Shown here piece by piece: positions 37,061 through 49,340 of a stretch of 64,000 nt of DNA. The notes under the pieces were generated by a model. The model did not search any database. It saw only the letters and a list, made by a program, of their open reading frames with translations, and was not told where the DNA came from. Each line of letters opens with the position of its first letter. The first letter of the stretch is position 1. The DNA is from Quillaja saponaria (taxonomy: Eukaryota > Streptophyta > Magnoliopsida > Fabales > Quillajaceae). The stretch lies in NCBI GenBank assembly GCA_029379385.1, contig CM055613.1, positions 11,922,001 to 11,986,000 of the forward strand, read 5' to 3'. Both the position numbers and the translations under genes were made by a program.

Positions 37061-37267
37061 AAAAACCCTAATTTATAGATCTTCCGACAATAACTTTGAA
37101 GATTCTTTAATAATTGTTTTTCTGATCGAAAACCTCGTAGTCTTGCTTCTTCATCGCTTTCAATTTCGATTTGATCGAGAATCGGAATTGTATAGTCGCT
37201 GCATGAACAACGCGGTAGGTTTGGGAATCGGAGGATCGAGGAATTGAGCAGACGAGTGCTCAAAAAC
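37061..37267 (+). promoter_or_regulatory. Telo-box and leader of the CUE gene
   Basis: AAACCCTAA (37063-37071) is a telo-box, an element common just downstream of start sites of plant genes expressed in dividing cells. It lies about 200 bases before the start codon, in the probable 5' leader. No TATA box is evident. Confidence 0.45.
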
Positions 37268-40200
37268 ATGTCTGCCGTAGTGTGTGGGAAGAGATCGACC
37301 ATATTCGAAGACCTGCCTACATCTCCACCGGTTTCTAAGAGAATTCGTTGTTCTTCTTCCTCGCCTGTCCGATTCTCTCCGCCGAGGACTGCTTTAGGTT
37401 CATTCAATCCATTTACTTCCCAATTGGCTCCCGTCGACCATCTTAGCGCTATTTTCCCTGACATGGACAAGCAGGTCTGCCTCTTGCATGTCTATTTCCT
37501 GTTTCTTTATGGCCTTTCGATGAATCGGTGATCGATTTCGGTTCTCATATAAGTTTGATTAGTTGGGTTCTCAAGATGTTTAATTAATATTTGCATTTGG
37601 TTTATATATTGTTTCACTTTTCTCTTTGTTTGCATGTGTGAAAAGGAACACTTGTGACTGTGATGTTTGATTATACAATTTTGTGCAGGAGATTTTGTTG
37701 AGTTTTATTTGTTGAACTTAGTATTCAGTTATGGCATGAGGTATGTAGAATAGAAATGACAGTCTTTTTATATTAACTGCTGTTTTCCAATCAATTGATT
37801 TACATGGATCAGGCCCCCCAAGTGTTTTAGATGGTCATTAGCAGGGAAAAGATTTCATCTTTCTTAGTCATAGTATATGTTTGGGACCTTTTGGTGACTG
37901 TGTTGCAAAATGGAGCCCATCTTGGAAATCTTTGTACCTATAACCTTATTTAGAAGTATAAATTCATCATATTCCACAGGTAATTCTTTGGTTATCTTTT
38001 TCTTGTGTGGTATGTTGGATATAGATAAACTGTCATTCAAATAAAATGTTATAGATTACTTGTTAGGTTCACTTTATGCTACTTAGTATGAAATTTGAGA
38101 TATTTATTGTATACTTCTGTGGGAAGTTTTAAAGCCAGTTCAAGTCTTTTGCTGCTGTGAATGGTCATTGTTTTTTGGAATGTCTACTCGTGCTGGCTGT
38201 TGGTGTATGCTTGTGATATTTTGACCAAAATAGAACATCTATGTCGTGTAATCTTAATTAGTATCTTTTTCTTTGTGCCGTAAAGAGCATGGCTTCAATG
38301 AGAGTTCAAAAAATTAAAAGAATAAGGCAATTAGATCGTATGCATAACCTCTGTGCCGTTATACCTTGTTTGTGGTGATTTCATGTGTGTAGTTAGATTA
38401 CAATGGGAGGCTTTTTGGTGGTTCCTACCTTCCTAATTGTCTTATGTGGGATAAGATTGTCCTTTTGGCTTACCTTTGTGTTCAGCTGGGGATGCTTTTT
38501 GGGGTTTTTTGCTGTATGATATGCAGTGCAATTGGCGTGCCATTTAGTTTTAGTTACCTTCTTGTTCTTAACTGTGTTTGTTTCTTAGGAGGATTCTTTA
38601 TCCTTCTCGCTTGTTGTTTTTTCCCCTATTAATATAAATTATTTATTATCATAGGGAAAAAAAAATTAATACCTATGCAACATTCCTGCAGTTTTTACTT
38701 GATAGTCAATGGAACGCCCATTTTGATGAAATAACAATTTTTGTGCTAGAAGTAACATTTTTCTTATTCAAAGTCAAGATTTCTTGAAGAGAAGCTCAGC
38801 CTGAGGAGTTGTAACTTGCATGTTTTGAATTTCTGTATGTCTCTAAATATAATGGTTTCTTTCTCCAATAATGTTTGCATAATTTAATTTTCCGTCATAA
38901 AAACTGTTCATGGTTTCTATTCAGTTATCTGGGTGATCCTCGGAATATAATGCCCCCATATATATGTTAGTTTGTGTGTGAGACATGAATATGTGACAGG
39001 TAGGTAATATGACAAGTTTTTAACCATTTCTTTTTTCAAATTTCTTGGTAGCTTCTGGAGAGAGAACTTCAAGAATGTGGCAATGATTTGGATTCTGCTA
39101 TCAAACGTTTGAATGAACTTCGTTTGGGATCATCTGATAAATCCCTGGAGTCTACTGGCAGCAGATCTGATGTATCAGTAGAAACAAATCCCCAACTTCA
39201 TTCACAAGGTAGGCATCACAGCACTCAAACCAATAAAATGAACTCAATCTTCTGGAAAATTGTGGTATGCATTCTACTGCAATCTAGGGTGAGAAAACTG
39301 CCACTAGGTTTTCTTAATTAATAGTGGAAACACGCTTTGAAGTTTAACATGCAGAGCCCTTTCTTTGTCGTTTCCTTATTGTGTATGAACAGTAAGTAAA
39401 AACTTCTCCACATGGTAATATACTTTTCTTGACACTACTTATTGAGAGTTATTAAATTACTCTTCTGGAAAGAAATATTCTCTTTCTGGTGCTTCCTCTC
39501 AAGTGTTTACATTTGTTGATTATATTGTTTATCTTTCCCAGTTTCTTCTTTAGATGTCCCTCTTATGTAGAATTTGTTGGCACATGAGAACCTGGTCTTT
39601 TTACATGTCTTTATGTATGTAATATCTGTCATGAGACACATGCAGTTATGGTTGACATGATCTGCGCTAAAATGACACTATTTTATAAACCTATGTCACA
39701 CATTGCGTAAGGAAAAGATGCCGTCTCTCTGTTCACTTATTTATGAGATCATAGTTGAAATATCTGGGAAGTACATGCTATATTGTTCCTAACTTCTTCT
39801 TCGAATAGATAAACTATATCCATATTGTTCTTAACTTCTTCCTGGAATAGATTAACCATAACCCCCCCCCCCCTCTCCCCAAAAGGAAAGGAAAGGGAAC
39901 TATGGTTATCTGTTTTAACTTTTAACTTCTGAAAGAAAGAATACTGATTTTCCTCAACATCTTACTTCTATTTGAATTATGAACATTTTACTTCTATTTG
40001 AATTATAAAAGATAATCAACTATAAAACCTTGTTGTCCGTGCAGTTGGTTGGATCTCTATAAATCATAGTTTGAAGGATGAAGACTAATTATATTGTTTA
40101 AGCAATATTTGTATAAGCATTAATAATGACTGAATATTAACAGATGTCTTGGTTTTCCATTTTCATGCTTTACTTATTGTCTTATTTTGGAAAACTGCCT

Positions 40201-41680
40201 CTTTTTCCTTGTCATGCATTTTGGCAGACCAGTTTTTTTTTTTTTCCCCTGATTCCAAAGTTTGTTTGCAACTGCTTCTTTATTAGATTCAGATTGAAAA
40301 CTATAGCAGCACGTATGCAATACATTTCAAGGTAGCCCAGCACGAAGAAAGATCTTATTTATTCAAATGTAATTTTTTATGGAAGTTTCCTTTATGATTG
40401 AAAGTGAAAAACATTTTTGGATTTATCCGCGATAGGATTCATTCAATAAAGGATCACATAATGTGTTGGGAGCATGGTTGTAAGCACTTCTCCGTAAGCC
40501 TCCTTCTATACAAAACTTGTTGAGTTGCTTGATTCATTGATTTGACCTTTCTTCTGAGTACCAGTGACTGCACTATGTACTGCAACTACCTGATTTATTT
40601 GATCGTAAATTGTTTCTGATCAATAAACTTCGGCTTATTGCCTCCTCATTTTCAATTGGTTTGTTCCTGATTTAGTAAACCATTGGGTCACTTACAGTTA
40701 CAGGTTGATTATTTATTTGTGGTGTAGCAACAACTAATGCAGAAGTTGCAGCTGCTGAGAATCTAATATCTCCAAACAATCATCCCATGGATGGCGCAGA
40801 TTGGGTTGAGGTCTTTGTTAAAGAAATGATGAGCTCCTCTGACATGGATGATGCCAAAGGTCGAACTTCAAGAATGCTTGAGGTTTTAGAGAAATCCATT
40901 TGTGCACGTGCTAGTGCAGAAGCAGCTCAGAGCTTCCACCAGGTTGTTTACTGTTTATCAGTTAATCCTTGTTTCTGCCTTGATGCTGTTGATTCTACCA
41001 TCCTGCACAATGCAAATATCATTATTCTTATTGTTCTATCTGTTTTTCTTTCCTTTTCTACTTTTAATTGTTAGAGTGAAGACATATAATAATATTCTGA
41101 TGCATTTTTTACTGTAGGAGAATTTGATGCTGAAGGAGCAAGTGCAAGCCCTTGTCCATGAAAATTCATTTCTCAAGAGAGCTGTGTCTATTCAGCATGA
41201 TCGCCAGAAAGAGTATGAAGACAGGAACCAGGAGTTGCAGCAATTGAAGCAGCTTGTGTCCCAGTACCAGGAGCAGTTGAGAACTCTGGAGGTTTGATCT
41301 CCTAAACCCTATAGATCTTATATTCTAATTTGGTTTTCTGTAAGTTGAGAGATTGGACTGTGTGTCATCTGCATGGTGTTTCATGTATTTTTCACTATAT
41401 TGCGTCCTTTGTCTTGATTAATTAGTAAGTGTTTCTTTTTATTTCTATTTTTTATAAAAGAAAAGTTAAGTACAAAACTTTCTTAACTCATAATTTTGAT
41501 TGGATATTGCTTTTTGTGATCACAGGCCACACTATATATTCTTAGATTGAGATGACTAATTTTTCTTTGTTAACTTGTCATGTGCATTACCAGGTAAACA
41601 ACTATGCCCTGACAATGCACCTGAAGCAGGCTCAGCAAAGCAATTCCATCCCAGGGCGTTTCCATCCAGATGTTTTCTAA
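37268..41680 (+). CDS. CUE-domain protein (ubiquitin system component Cue) with C-terminal coiled coil
   Basis: Five exons (37268-37474, 39052-39208, 40728-40942, 41118-41291, 41594-41680 with TAA) join in phase to an intact 279-residue soluble protein. Residues about 54-93 form the CUE domain, a three-helix ubiquitin-binding fold: VDHLSAIFPDMDKQLL with IFP in place of the usual MFP, then CGNDLDSAIKRLNEL with the conserved di-leucine-like end. The Ser/Pro-rich N-terminus (SSSPVRFSPPR) is probably disordered. Residues about 194-265 are a coiled coil (EQVQALVHENSFLKRAV, QELQQLKQLVSQYQEQL). The family is widespread in plants and its function is poorly known; ubiquitin binding is inferred from the domain. 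Intron 2 contains short tandem repeats near 39778-39860 and 39955-40010. The start is the first ATG after an AT-rich leader with a telo-box. Confidence 0.92.
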
Positions 41681-43774
41681 ACCTATGTAATATGTTAGTT
41701 AGCTGTAGGTAGAATTAAAACCCCATGGGATGTGCTTGCAAATGGTGCCGACAAGGTGGAGCAACAAAACAGACTACTGTTCAATCATTTAATCTGCTAT
41801 GTTATCCAGGAATGGCGTGTCCAAAGATTGACCCAGTTCAAACCAATAGATAGCAAGGTCTTCCTGAAGATTGAAGACTAATACGGGTATAGTCAAGTGC
41901 ATTGCCAAGGATACTCTTAGCCAATTGTTTGTTTATTCCCTCATTTAGAGTTACCAATTAGTTATTTGTTACTCTGTACCTTAATAGAGAGATTAGTGGT
42001 GCTCGAATCTCTCTGCTTTATTTCTACTAATTGCATATACATCATTCTTTTTATCCAATTATTTTCTTCCACATTCTTCCTGTGGTAATTGCTGAAAACC
42101 TTGCATTATAGTGGTAGCACTAGAATGAGGTCTCATTTTGGAAGCTTCTGTATAGTTGACTTAAACACCACAATAGGAATGCTTGGCTGATTAGTCAGAA
42201 GAATTTTCTGCCATTTCTAGTAATTCGTGTCCTGATATCAAATGCAGAATTTAGTTAGTCAAAACTAATTAACAGACACTAATCTGCCTTCAGATTAATT
42301 AGTGGCGCCTTTTTTTATTGGATTTTGTTGGGAGCAATCAATCAATTGATAATGAATGATTTTACTCCTCTTCCAAGTTCTTTCCTCTTGTCAATCGCTC
42401 TGATTTCATCAATTGCTAATTTGCTTGTGTCCAAATGAAGAGTGCGTTTAATATGGATCAGATGTACAAAAAATGCACTTACGTCGATCTATATATCTAA
42501 TGTTGATTGTAGTGTTCGTAAGTTTATTTTAACAGCGAGATCATAACACAAACTGAACTGTGTCGCTCAATTTAATGAAAGCCACAACGTGTCACTACCA
42601 AAGGATCCAAGGTGAGACATCACTAGTCTATATCTATATTACACTAAAAACTTAAATACCTTTTTTGATGGTGTTTTCTTAAGTTTTAACTAAAAATATC
42701 ATTTTACAACAAATTAATTCAATTTACAGGAAAAAAGAAAAAAAATTGATAATTACTCACTACTCACACAATTATATTATTGAATAAGCATTAATTTTTT
42801 TCATTCACCCCTTATTCACGTGTTGTAGAAAAGAATTGATCATATAATACTAAAAACAATTATGATTATTTATTTGGTTTAAGTTTTGGGATGATTTAAA
42901 TTATTAGTTTAGGATGAATTTCTTTACAAGAATTTATCTTAAAATAAATAAAAAGCATCTGAGCTCTACGCGTGACGATACCATTAAAAAGAATGGAGAT
43001 AGTCATTTGGACAAAGGAAAGGATTTTATCTTCTACTTTTGCTTTTTATGTGATAAATCAACTCAAAGCAACACTCTTTTTAAAAGGTGATGAGTGGGTA
43101 CACAAAACAGAGATTCCAAGAAATTGTTATGTTATTTTGAAAGCGCAATTTAGGTAGTCTGTTGCTAAACATGTGCATTTAGCACATATTAGAGTCAATG
43201 AAAAATGTTATTTCCCAATTTCTTGGAAGATGGTTCAAATTTGTCATTAGAATTTAGCTCATGACTACTGTTTTGGTTTATGAGAATTACACACTATTTT
43301 CCAATTTCAGATTAATTAAATTCCCAAGATTCAATTTTCTTTTAATTCAATACTTAATTAAATTATGCTCGTGAAATTAAGACACAGCACAATGTCTTTT
43401 TGAAGAGAATGAAAAATAAAATGTCAATGAATGAGAGGACACTGCTTACAGCCTTGCATTAACACTGCTTACGGCCTTGCATGACATTTATTTTTTTGAT
43501 GAATTTTTATGTTCATGAGCTTAAATTATATTTGATAGCATTACTAAATCAATTGATTTTAAAAAAATTAGAAAACTTTAAACCCTGGATGCAAATGGCC
43601 CTCAAGGACCATTGATAACTTGCTTTTTTCTGCATTAAACTAAGAAACTTCAAAGTCAGATCACAATCACACTGCTATATATTTCATATGTATGCCTCTA
43701 CATAGTACATACCATGACCATCCCCATGATCCATATCACTAATCAGTGAGAGAAGATCAGTCACTACTTATAAT
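41681..43774. other. Intergenic region between the CUE and CML genes (convergent)
   Basis: The first 350 bases or so are probably the CUE 3' UTR, and those just before 43775 the CML 3' UTR. A 22-base tandem repeat (ACTGCTTAC.GCCTTGCAT) lies at 43440-43482. No gene seen. Confidence 0.4.
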
Positions 43775-44476
43775 TTAAGTGGCTAAGGCAAGTTTTCCAC
43801 CACTACCCTTCATCATTGTCTTGAACTCATTAAAATTAACCATACCATCTCCATCCATATCAACCTTCTTAATCATCTCTTTGCAGTCTTCAAGTTTTCT
43901 TCCTATATTTAATCCCAATGAAGAGAGCACCAAACCCAATTCCTCCACAGAGATTAACCCATCTTTATCTTTATCAAACACATCAAATGCATCCTTCAAG
44001 TTGTTCTGAATATCTCCAATATCTTCACTTTCATCTTCCTTTTGATCATCACCAATCATAGACTCACTCAACCAGCAAAACTCATCAAAATCAATTAACC
44101 CATCTCCATTAGAATCAACCTTACCCATTATTTCATCAACCTCTTTATCTGTCATAAAGATTCTGATATTCCTCATTGACTCTTTTAGCTCCTGCTTTGT
44201 TATGAATCCATCACCATTCTTGTCGAATGTGGCGAATACCTTTTGAAGCTCAACCTTGTTGTAGACATTAATCCTTCCCTCGTGGACACTAGAGGAGGAA
44301 GCATTAGAATTTGTTGAAGAAGAATTGTTGTTGAAGAAGAAAGTTTTAAGCCAAGCATAAAACTTGTTGTTGGGAAGGTAAAAGAGGATATTTATAAGAC
44401 CAGCAATGAATAAAACTGCTGGTAAGAGTATAGTTAGCAGCATAGTGTTAAATTGTATAATAGAACCAACTACCAA
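43775..44476 (-). CDS. Calmodulin-like protein with N-terminal membrane anchor and four EF-hands
   Basis: A single exon encodes 233 residues. Residues about 8-33 are a hydrophobic segment (LLTILLPAVLFIAGLINIL) that would anchor or target the protein to the endomembrane system, followed by a Ser/Asn-rich spacer (49-64). Four canonical calcium loops follow: 85-96 (DKNGDGFITKQE), 121-132 (DSNGDGLIDFDE), 168-179 (DKDKDGLISVEE) and 206-217 (DMDGDGMVNFNE); all keep the acidic first and twelfth positions and the central Gly. The architecture fits plant CML3/4/5/7-type sensors, which relay calcium signals. Methionine 12 is an alternative start that keeps most of the anchor. The upstream region (44480-44640) is moderately GC-rich with an ACACGTACGCGG motif resembling stress- or calcium-responsive sites. 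Confidence 0.93.
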   Translation of the reverse strand: MVVGSIIQFNTMLLTILLPAVLFIAGLINILFYLPNNKFYAWLKTFFFNNNSSSTNSNASSSSVHEGRINVYNKVELQKVFATFDKNGDGFITKQELKESMRNIRIFMTDKEVDEIMGKVDSNGDGLIDFDEFCWLSESMIGDDQKEDESEDIGDIQNNLKDAFDVFDKDKDGLISVEELGLVLSSLGLNIGRKLEDCKEMIKKVDMDGDGMVNFNEFKTMMKGSGGKLALAT

Positions 44477-44639
44477 GAAGAAAGGGATAAGGAAGATGAA
44501 GATTGAGAGGAGAAAGCAGCAGAGAGCATAAGAGGAACTTTGTCTTTGTGATTGGTGGGGCTGCGGAAAGGAAACATTATACGCAACACGTACGCGGCTT
44601 TCATTAATTATGGAGCTATTTTGATCCCCACAAACCGCG

Positions 44640-47600
44640 TGAGATGTGTAATAACTAAAAAGCTAAAAATTGCATCATTCTATTTTTATTTTTAATTAGG
44701 TGATCTCGCACATATATAATTCATCATATCACAAACAAATATTTTTTATTATTTTATATGAATATTCTCGTACTATTTTGGTGTGACCCTAATTTCTTTA
44801 AAGATTTATATCTGTCCCTTCCTACAAGTATTTTCCTGCAAGCTCGAGTCATCTATATTGCAGAGGTTCATCAACCACTAAGTTCAAGCGTGTCTTACCA
44901 CTTAAACCATGACTTGTGGATAATCACATATAAATATTTCTTAGAGAATAAAACAATCAAACAACACACAAACAAATGATTATTTGAATCTTTATGATTA
45001 AAATCCTTACAAAAGTATAAGAAATTTTGATAAAATCATTAAAATTTTTGAGGGAAATGTAAGTGGTAGAATTAAATAAAAAGAAAATGAAATTGCATTG
45101 ATTTAATTGAAAAATAATAATTTAAAAGACAGTGACCTAATAAAAAAAAATCATGAATTTAGAGTGGCTTAAGGAGTAATTTGGCCTAATTAGAATAAAG
45201 AAAATTTTTTTTTCTGAATATAAATTTGAAAGAGTATAATTGAGTAAATAATATTTGTTTCCTGTTCTTTGTAAGTGTAATCATATTGTACCCGTGTTCT
45301 AATGGAGGGAGCAAAATAATGTCTATTTGTCTATGCTGCACCATCCCATCATATCATATATATACATGGCTTTCTCCCAATTTCAGGACATGATTTGCTT
45401 TTAATAATTAACAAAATAAAAATAAAAATTAGTATCAATAAAGTGTTATGACATATGCTAAAACTCAAATTCTTATAAATTGAAATTAAAAGAATTAATC
45501 TTTTATTATTAATGCATCTCAATGTTCTATACTAATATCATTATACTCCCAAATCACACCATATTTTAATAATAACAATACAAAAAACATCAATTAATCA
45601 ATCATTTCACATTCAAAACCTTACTATTCAACAACATCAACAAAGTAAAAAGTTGAAACATTTAAGACAAAATTGTTCATAAAATTAAACATAACATTGT
45701 CATACAAAAGGATTCACAACAATACAATAATAAATTCCAAATTGTTATCGTACAAGAAATTATAACTTGATCTCCACAGCCTAGTATGTTTTATTTTAAT
45801 AATTTATAACGATATATAATAAAAATAAAAATAAATTATATTTTACTCTCTTGAAATTTACTGAAATGGCACTACATTACTAAGTGGGTGAAAGAAAATA
45901 GTGAATAAACTTTACAGGTGGATCAAGTGGGAAGAGATTCGACTTTGGGGGGAGCTTCCACTGCATATGATCCGTGGAAAGTAGTGAGTGGATTGTATAT
46001 GGATTTTCCTCTAAATTCTCTTTGGATGGCCTAAAATGTAGGATTCTCATAATTTAATGCAAGATGGGAAATCAATTGGAAGGACCCAAAATTTGAGTCA
46101 TGTCAAGATGTAATATTTTGTTTACCAACATTTATAGAGGAAGTGATTCATTTTGGAAAAAATATTAATAATTAAGTAAGTAGATAGTGCACAACGATGT
46201 ATATAGTCCTTCTTTTTAGAAGGAATAATTTTTGAATTTTGAGAAATTATTTAAGGTTTTGTTTGGATAGTATTTGAAATTTAAGATTTTGATATTTAGC
46301 TAACAACTAGTCAACATGCAATTCAATATATACTGAAAAGTATTTTTTTATTTTTTTTAATTCTTTAAGAAAGAAAATTAAATTGTTCTATTAACATATA
46401 TGCCAAAGACTCAATAAAATAAGCGGATCGAATACTTTTAGATCTAATATGACAATATCAACTCAAACTCTCTTTCTACTAACTAAAATTTATAATTTAG
46501 CTTTACTCAATTACTCCTGAGTGTCACCATACCAAATAGATGACAAAGGATTTTTAATAGTCGGAGATCTCCACCACAATCTATTGGTGATTTAGCAACT
46601 GAAAAGTAGTTGTTCAAATGATTGTAATTAGATCAAAATCTCTTATAGAGAAGAGATCAATTGAAAACACAAAAACTCACAAAGAGGCAAAAAGTTTCAT
46701 TCGGAAAACCATAAGAATTTGTAATTTTAATGTTTAAAATATGAGATTAGTTTATTCAAAGGTTAAAAAATAAGAGAAAAAGAACAAGATTTTGGGCTAT
46801 CGCCAAGAGAAAATGTTGTGTTGCGACAGCTTCTAACACACAAATTTGTGAGAGAGTTTAAAACAAAATAATTATAATTACGGCAACTTCACGGCTTAAT
46901 TTCAAATTTAATTATAGTTTGTACAAACTTATATAGGACGATTTTTCAATGTAACCACCATATCACCTGTTGCAATTTGTTTATTTGAAGTATTTAAAAT
47001 AAATAAGTTAATCCTCTAAAGTGTCAAATATTGAACTCTAAACTATTTCTTCCATGCCAGTATAGAAGCACTTATCCTATCTTGGATATGTTATAGATCT
47101 CTTATCACAAAAATCAAATCTCTAGTACTTGTGGTGTATTTAAGTCAAGTTTAAGACATGTCATTTATGTCCGATTAAGAAATTTAAGTAAATTTGAATC
47201 TTTACAACATTTTCAAGAAAATTCAAACTTATATATTTAATGAAGAAAATATATATTCGTTACCATTAGGTTAATCTCTTTGAAAATAAGACGATGGATT
47301 TTGAATTTTTACAAGAATATTGTGTCAAAAGGAAACATAATTTTTGAAAAAGTGAGCATCCATTCATTGATGAATGTCTAAAAAGAAAGAGAACTCGGGT
47401 TTTCTAACTTAAATGTAGTCTGTTTACCTAAGTAACGTTCACGGTACACTCAGCACTTTATTATATTTTACAGCATCGGATACTTTGCTTTTGTTTAGAG
47501 AAAATTGGCTTCAGCATCCAATACTTTTTTTTTCTTCTTATTATATTCTGGATCTGGACTAGAAGCACATACTTGAATCTTGACCCTTAAGATATGTAGT

Positions 47601-48280
47601 TTTGATTTAAGAATTGGGCTTGGATGGGCCTTTGGAATTTTGTAATAATAGGCCCTGTATTAAACCCAATAGTACCCATGTTTCTACTTCCTCTTGATTT
47701 ATATACAAGTCAATAAAACTAGTCCCCTAAATACATGGTTTTGCATCTTAGTGTTAATTATACTAATCACCTCAAATCGAATTCCACCCCACTGATGGAA
47801 GGTTTATAGAAAGGTGAAAATTACGTCCTTATGTATAACTCATAGCATAACAAAATTCCAACAAACCAAAATTGCATGCAGGTTCTGTTCTGATTTCTAA
47901 TCGAAATTTTAATCGTTACAGTATTGCATCAATCGATAATTCAAGAAACTTTTCTCATCTTTTTTGAAATTATTTGATGTTGATAATAGACACATGCATG
48001 CAGAATATGACCCGTATCTATTAAAAATTATAAAAAAAAAATTCTTTAATCTTCGATGAGATTTTGCTGGAGCTAGGAAGCTAAGACAACATTACAGATC
48101 AACAAGATATCCACATGCTCATGTGCACTTTCTTTTGGTAATAATAGTCACATGCATTTTAAAATGAACAAATAGAAGAATTGAGAAACAAAAAGTGAGA
48201 AATATTTATTTTTAAAAAGAAAAATTAAGAAAAAAAAAAGTAAGAAGAGCTTGATTTATTTTAAACTATTCATAGATTTA
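44640..48280. other. Gene-free AT-rich region
   Basis: No supportable gene or RNA. Long A/T-rich stretches, and a somewhat GC-richer segment at 45900-46040 without recognisable coding potential. The words TCAGCATC.AATACTTT/TCGGATACTTT around 47470-47530 form a weak repeat. Confidence 0.35.
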
Positions 48281-48299
48281 AAATAAAAAAAACTTTAAT

Positions 48300-49340
48300 G
48301 GGCTGTTAATGACCCCATGAAGTGACATGAGGTAAATGCAGACAACCACTCCCTTATCGACCCCGTCCCGTTCTAACGTACATTCACGTCTCTATTCCCT
48401 TTGGAAGGTGTCACATGCTCCTTCGCGCACTTCCGTTAGGACGGTCCCATGTACTAACCTCATCCATCATCCATCTCCCATCTTGTGGGGTTTAGCTTAG
48501 GTGTGCCACGTGATTCATTTATTGCGCAAGTCATTTTGAAGTTAAAAATATAGATATATGAATATTTAGTATTTTTATTGTATGTTAATTATATAAAGAT
48601 AATATTATTATATTGATAATATATATAAATATTTATTATTAGGATTTGAATAACTATAATTTTAGAATATTTTTGTTGAACTTTTAATTATAATGACAAC
48701 TTTATTTGAGACAATTTTGATTAGTTTAGAATTTATATTAAGGTTTCAGAGTTTGTTTATATGTTATGTATCCTGTTGTTTATCTTTGAATGATTTGATA
48801 TTGAATAATACAAATAGCTTGTTTAGATCAATTTAGTTTTCCAATTCCTTTTTCGCTAAATCTCTCTCTTTTATTCTATTCTCTTTTGAAATCCTAACAT
48901 GTCTTACACATGAAAGTGATATTGGAACCAAATTTCTTGTCTTTGAATGGCAGATCGTGCTTTAACACATATATATGACAGACCACACACCATCGATACC
49001 AGAACTCTACGATATCCAAACTACTTAAAAAATGTGTCATAAAAAGCACCGCAGTAAGCCGCAAAAGTCATAGCCCCTTTGTGTCACTCGTTTCACAAGC
49101 CTGTAGATGTTAACGTCCATCTACCAATTGATCAAGACACCTCATCCATACTTGACACGTGGGTCCCTTTATCAGCATACTCATGTCCCACGTCAGCTCC
49201 GTCACCAATCATGCCATATTCATTGCTACGTCATCAAACATGTCATCCAGACAGCCACTCATGTCCCGCCACCTTATCTTTTGTTGCCAAGGCAGCTGTT
49301 TGTTCCACATCATCATGTTGACTAGACCAATTTCAACTTT
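48300..49340. other. Two GC-richer islands, possible retroelement leader/LTR debris
   Basis: At 48300-48530 and 49060-49330 the sequence is clearly richer in GC than its surroundings and dense in words such as GCCACGTG, CACGTGGGTCC, CCACGTCAGC, CTACGTCA and CATGTCCCGCC. Three overlapping short frames in 49079-49365 are open because stops are rare in such sequence, not because of a recognised protein. The composition resembles the block at 36381-36660. Confidence 0.25.

Noticed and set aside
37024..37470. 148-codon open frame on the minus strand
   Set aside because: It is antisense to exon 1 of the CUE gene, which has clear family homology and splice sites.
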